A stretch of 64,000 nt of DNA from Neoarius graeffei (Eukaryota; Chordata; Actinopteri; Siluriformes; Ariidae). The DNA is taken from contig NC_083587.1 of the NCBI RefSeq assembly GCF_027579695.1, forward strand, positions 58,329,738 to 58,393,737, in the 5' to 3' direction. Positions 60,826 through 64,000 of this stretch are shown in pieces; position 1 is the stretch's first letter; every line of letters starts with the position of its first letter. A program made the translations under genes and the position numbers. The notes beneath the pieces were generated by a model that was not told the DNA's origin, ran no database searches, and saw only the letters and a list, made by a program, of their open reading frames with translations.

Positions 60826-61090
60826 TTAAAGTTCTAGCATTTTAAACTCTGCTTACATCCGAAAGGGAGAACTGATTACGGCATGTAGCTTTACAACAAC
60901 CTGATTAAAGATTTAAAAAAACATTTTTTTATGTATTTATTTATTTTTTAAGTATTTACTTGCAAATTTAGTATTTTTGGTTACTGGATTATGTGCAATA
61001 ATTATACACGGCAGTTGTATCGATGTAAGCCAAAGGAACGAAATTTCGTTCAAATGTGCATTTTAAATGTACAGGTGAATGACAATAAAG

Positions 61091-61093
<3 letters not shown>

Positions 61094-61162
<69 letters not shown>
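61094..61162. repeat. CTAT tetranucleotide repeat
   Basis: About 17 units of CTAT. Confidence 0.95.
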
Positions 61163-61163
<1 letters not shown>

Positions 61164-61485
61164 AAAAGCATGATATTCTCACATAGCGAGCTTTTAGAAA
61201 CCTTTTGACCTTTTTTTTTAGCCAGATTCAGATTGTTGTTGCTTGTAGGTGTGGCCTTTGCACCTTTTTTGTTTTTAAGCTCCGATATAAAACAATAGTT
61301 TCCAAAATGTGTACACTCTGTTGTATAATAGTGTGATTTTAAATGTATTTTAATGTTGTAATAATTGTAATAAAGCCCAGCGGAAGTTGGGCGGCGAATC
61401 AGGGGGATGTCCAACAGTGTCCCAGGAATTATTTTATGATGGGCAAAAAGCTCTAAATAAATAAATAAATAAATAAATGCACTCA

Positions 61486-62505
61486 CCGGCCACTTTAATA
61501 GGAACTTGTTCTTGATTCTAAGATTCCTGTTCTTGGCTGCAGAAGTAGAACCCCATGTGGTGGTCTTTTCTGCTGTTGCATGCTGAGATGCTTTTCTGCT
61601 CACCACGGTTGTAAAAAGTGATTATATGTTGCTATATCTTTCCTGGCAAAAAAAAAAAAAAAAAGCTCGACTCAATCTGTCCATTTTCCTCTGACCTCCC
61701 GCTCTTATCAACAATGCGTTTGTTTCCACCCACAGATCTGTCACTCACTCGCTCACTCACTCACTCAGTGTTTGTTTTTGTTTTTCACACCATTCTATCT
61801 GTGTAAACTCTAGAGACTGTTTTTTTGTGTGTGAAAACCCCAGGAGATCAGCAGTTTCTGAAATACTCAAACCAAAATTTACTCACTCATCTGGCTCAAA
61901 CCAACGTCTGTGATGCCACAGTGAAAGAAAGTCACACTTCACCATGAGATCACAGTTTTTCCCATTCTGAAGTTTGAAGAGGTGAACGTTTACTGAAGCT
62001 CTTGATTTGTCTCATCTCATTATCTCTAGCCGCTTTATCTTGTTCTACAGGGTCGCAGGCAAGCTGGAGCCTATCCCAGCTGACTACGGGCGAAAGGCGG
62101 GGTACACCCTGGACAAGTCGCCAGGTCATCACAGGGCTGACACATAGACACAGACAATCATTCACACTCACATTTACACCTACGCTCAATTTAGAGTCAC
62201 CAGTTAACCTAACCTGCATGTCTTTGGACTGTCGGGGAAACCGGAGCACCCGGAGGAAACCCACGCGGACACGGGGAGAACATGCAAACTCCGCACAGAA
62301 AGGCCCTCGCCGGCCACGGGGCTCGAACCCGGACCTTCTTGCTGTGAGGCGACAGCGCTAACCACTACACCACCGTGCCGCCCCTCTTGATTTGTATCTG
62401 CATGATTTTACGCATCGTGCTGCCGTCAAGGGATCGGCTGATTAGAGAACCGCATCAGCAGGTGGATGTATAGGTGTTCCTAATAAAGTGGCCAGCGAGC
62501 GTAAA
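61486..62505 (-). mobile_element. Tc1-like relic, SINE-interrupted
   Basis: Ends CACTCACCGGCCACTTTAAT and the complement of CGCTGGCCACTTTATTAGGA. The minus strand keeps broken pieces of the transposase N-terminal region (about 61670-61990); the catalytic part is deleted. Same family as the relic at 11508-14304. Confidence 0.8.
62011..62383 (-). repeat. V-SINE-like retroposon, full length
   Basis: 12-bp duplication CTCTTGATTTGT on both sides (61999-62010, 62384-62395). The minus-strand head has box A GGTGTAGTGGTTAGCGC and box B GGGTTCGAGCCCC. Conserved core in the middle, GAT/GAGAT tail at the left. Confidence 0.9.
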
Positions 62506-62875
62506 TCTAATATACTGCAAGTCTTATTGTTAGAAAGTAAGACTTTGCTTTGAGGGCGCACAGACTTTTGCACGCAACCATCTATGGAATTTTTACCTAG
62601 CGTGTGAGTATGTAAACAGCTCATTCAGGATCTACAGCCTAAAGACACGAATAATGACTGAACATATTACAGAACGCATAGATTAAAAAAAAAAAAAACA
62701 TAATGCAGCCTAATGAGGCGTAATTAAAGCATGATGTGAAAGGCAGCTCACCTCACAGGTATCTCCGACACGCTCAGTGTTCATAATCTCCTGGACCACG
62801 TTCGCTCACATCTGCTCAGCCTGGTCATGAATGGAAATATATACGTGGAAATATATTTCCCTGAAAGTCAACGTG
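62506..62875. other. satb1 intron, unassigned
   Basis: Unique sequence, A-run at about 62684-62698. Nothing else seen. Confidence 0.5.
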
Positions 62876-62884
62876 CCAAAAACT

Positions 62885-63768
62885 TAGCCTAGTAAACTAG
62901 ACCCAACCGCCTAGCGGCCAAAAATATTTTTTGCCTAGCGAGTGGGTCTAGCCTCACACCATATAAACAAAAACACCCCGGGCATCAAATCGTGCCCGCC
63001 AATCACAACGCAAGGTTTTCGTTTGGATTCTTTGGGCGGGCTTTTGCAGGAGTGACGACAAAGCTGCGCGACGCTGGAGAAAGCGCAACAGGAAAGATGG
63101 ATACGGCTAGTGAACAGCGCGCGTTTGACTCCGCTTTGGAATCAGTTTTAGAAGAATTAGACTTGGAGTTTTCGTTGAAACATGAGCAGGAAGAGGCTCT
63201 CCGCTCATTCCTTTTCAAGAAGGACGTTTTCGCTGTTTTGCCGACCGGCTATGGCAAAAGTCTGATCTACCAGCTGGCTCCGCTCGTAGCCAAAAGGATG
63301 GGCTAGTTTGTGCAGTACGAAGAATTAATAAACAGCTTTGAAACATTACTTTTGGATTGCTTCTTATTTTCCCGTTATTTTAAATTTAAGGGAAATTATT
63401 TCACCAAACACCACTAAATAAAAACTCTCAAAAACAGTTTAAGCAAACCCTTGAAAAACACTTGGAAAAAAATGTGTATGTGGTACAGACTCCAAACTTG
63501 TGGTCATTATCTCCAAACTTCTTAATATCTAGAACCTGTTTATTAATTAATACGCATTTTGAAAAATGATTTAATTTCAAGGCCTCCCCCACTGCTTTCT
63601 GTCGCTCTGACTACGTCACAGTCACTGTTGCGCTGATTGGTCAGAGCGTTGGCCTATACACACAGAGACAGTTTGAAAGACAGCGGTTTGTTCCTCCTAC
63701 CCGCTTCGGAAATGTCTACGGATCGAGGCCAGACTAAATATTCACATTTAGTCTGGCTTGCCAGGCTA
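62885..63768 (+). mobile_element. TIR transposon with 9-bp target duplication, RecQ-fragment family, copy B
   Basis: 884 bp, starting TAGCCTAGTAAACTAGAC and ending in the complement of TAGCCTGGCAAGCCAGAC (14 of 18 positions match; all differences are transitions). The 9-bp duplication CCAAAAACT is perfect on both sides (62876-62884, 63769-63777). It carries the frame 63097-63306. The end sequence and duplication size match copy A at 4578-5098. No transposase is recognised. Confidence 0.8.
63097..63306 (+). pseudogene. RecQ-like helicase N-terminal fragment inside transposon
   Basis: 69 aa from an ATG (MDTASEQRAFDSALESVLEE). The end contains a RecQ-type motif I: FSLKHEQEEALRSFLFKKDV, then VLPTGYGKSLIYQLAPLVAK. 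The Q-motif-like HEQEEALRSF precedes Walker A GYGKS, the order seen in RecQ helicases. The frame stops right after KRMG; motifs Ia-VI are missing, so no helicase activity is possible. It may be a first exon whose donor is lost, or the remnant of an internally deleted autonomous element. Confidence 0.75.
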
Positions 63769-63777
63769 CCAAAAACT

Positions 63778-64000
63778 GACACAAGTTAAGGTCCAGGGGG
63801 CGGAGCCGGATCGAATCAAATTCCTATAAGTGTAACCTCGATCCAGGACAATGTTGTTCATTACAAAACATGCAAATATATTTTTAACAACACAACCCCA
63901 AAAAACCACTCCGAGTCTTTTTCACTCGCTCGACTCGAGAAGCTGGATCAGATCCGACTCCGCCCCATGGACATTTTTCCGAGCAGAGCGGAAGAGACGT
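63778..64000. other. satb1 intron, unassigned, to window edge
   Basis: No exon or repeat recognised in the last 220 bp. Confidence 0.5.

Noticed and set aside
62300-62383. tRNA-like box A and box B sequence
   Set aside because: Part of a V-SINE head with target duplications, not a functional tRNA gene; no cloverleaf acceptor stem.
63097-63306. Host RecQ helicase gene exon
   Set aside because: It lies between transposon ends with a 9-bp duplication inside a satb1 intron, and stops after motif I; a transposon-borne fragment is simpler.

Overview
This window is nuclear DNA of a ray-finned (teleost) fish. It contains the 5' part of satb1, a vertebrate-specific chromatin organiser gene, in exon-intron form with GT-AG introns. 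It also holds several Tc1-like transposons, V-SINE-type retroposons and very many long microsatellites, all typical of fish. I could not fix the species; the mix of repeats does not exclude an ostariophysan such as a catfish.

Region 1 (about 1-35.3 kb) is a transposon graveyard with almost no host coding sequence. It holds at least seven copies (counting the partial copy near 33-35 kb) of one roughly 530 bp repeat family that carries a short exon-like reading frame. It also holds two intact Tc1-like transposases (minus strand, 340 and 358 aa), several broken Tc1-like copies, TTAA-target elements, a probable hAT, a probable Harbinger, LINE 3' fragments and several SINE types. Many are nested: a relic near 11.5-14.3 kb is four insertions deep, and a LINE fragment near 17.8-22.5 kb contains a Tc1 that itself contains a hAT and a SINE. 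Target-site duplications let the order of insertion be read directly.

Region 2 (about 35.3-55.8 kb) has few mobile elements but very dense simple repeats. It includes GC-rich blocks with plausible 5' splice donors (around 42.0-42.4 and 51.4-53.2 kb) that could be alternative non-coding first exons or promoters of satb1. This is inference. It also holds stretches of unique complex sequence that may be conserved regulatory elements.

Region 3 (55.8-64 kb) contains the first two coding exons of satb1 (about 55.86-56.07 and 60.17-60.35 kb, plus strand). They encode the nuclear localisation region and the start of the ubiquitin-like oligomerisation domain; the rest of the gene lies beyond the right edge. 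The introns contain further repeats.

The most unusual signal is a pair of TIR elements (4578-5098 and 62885-63768), each flanked by a perfect 9-bp target duplication. Their ends start TAGCCT or TAGTCT, and each carries the start of a related reading frame. In the longer copy this frame runs into a RecQ-like helicase Walker A motif, suggesting a DNA transposon family that carries or captured a RecQ-type helicase.
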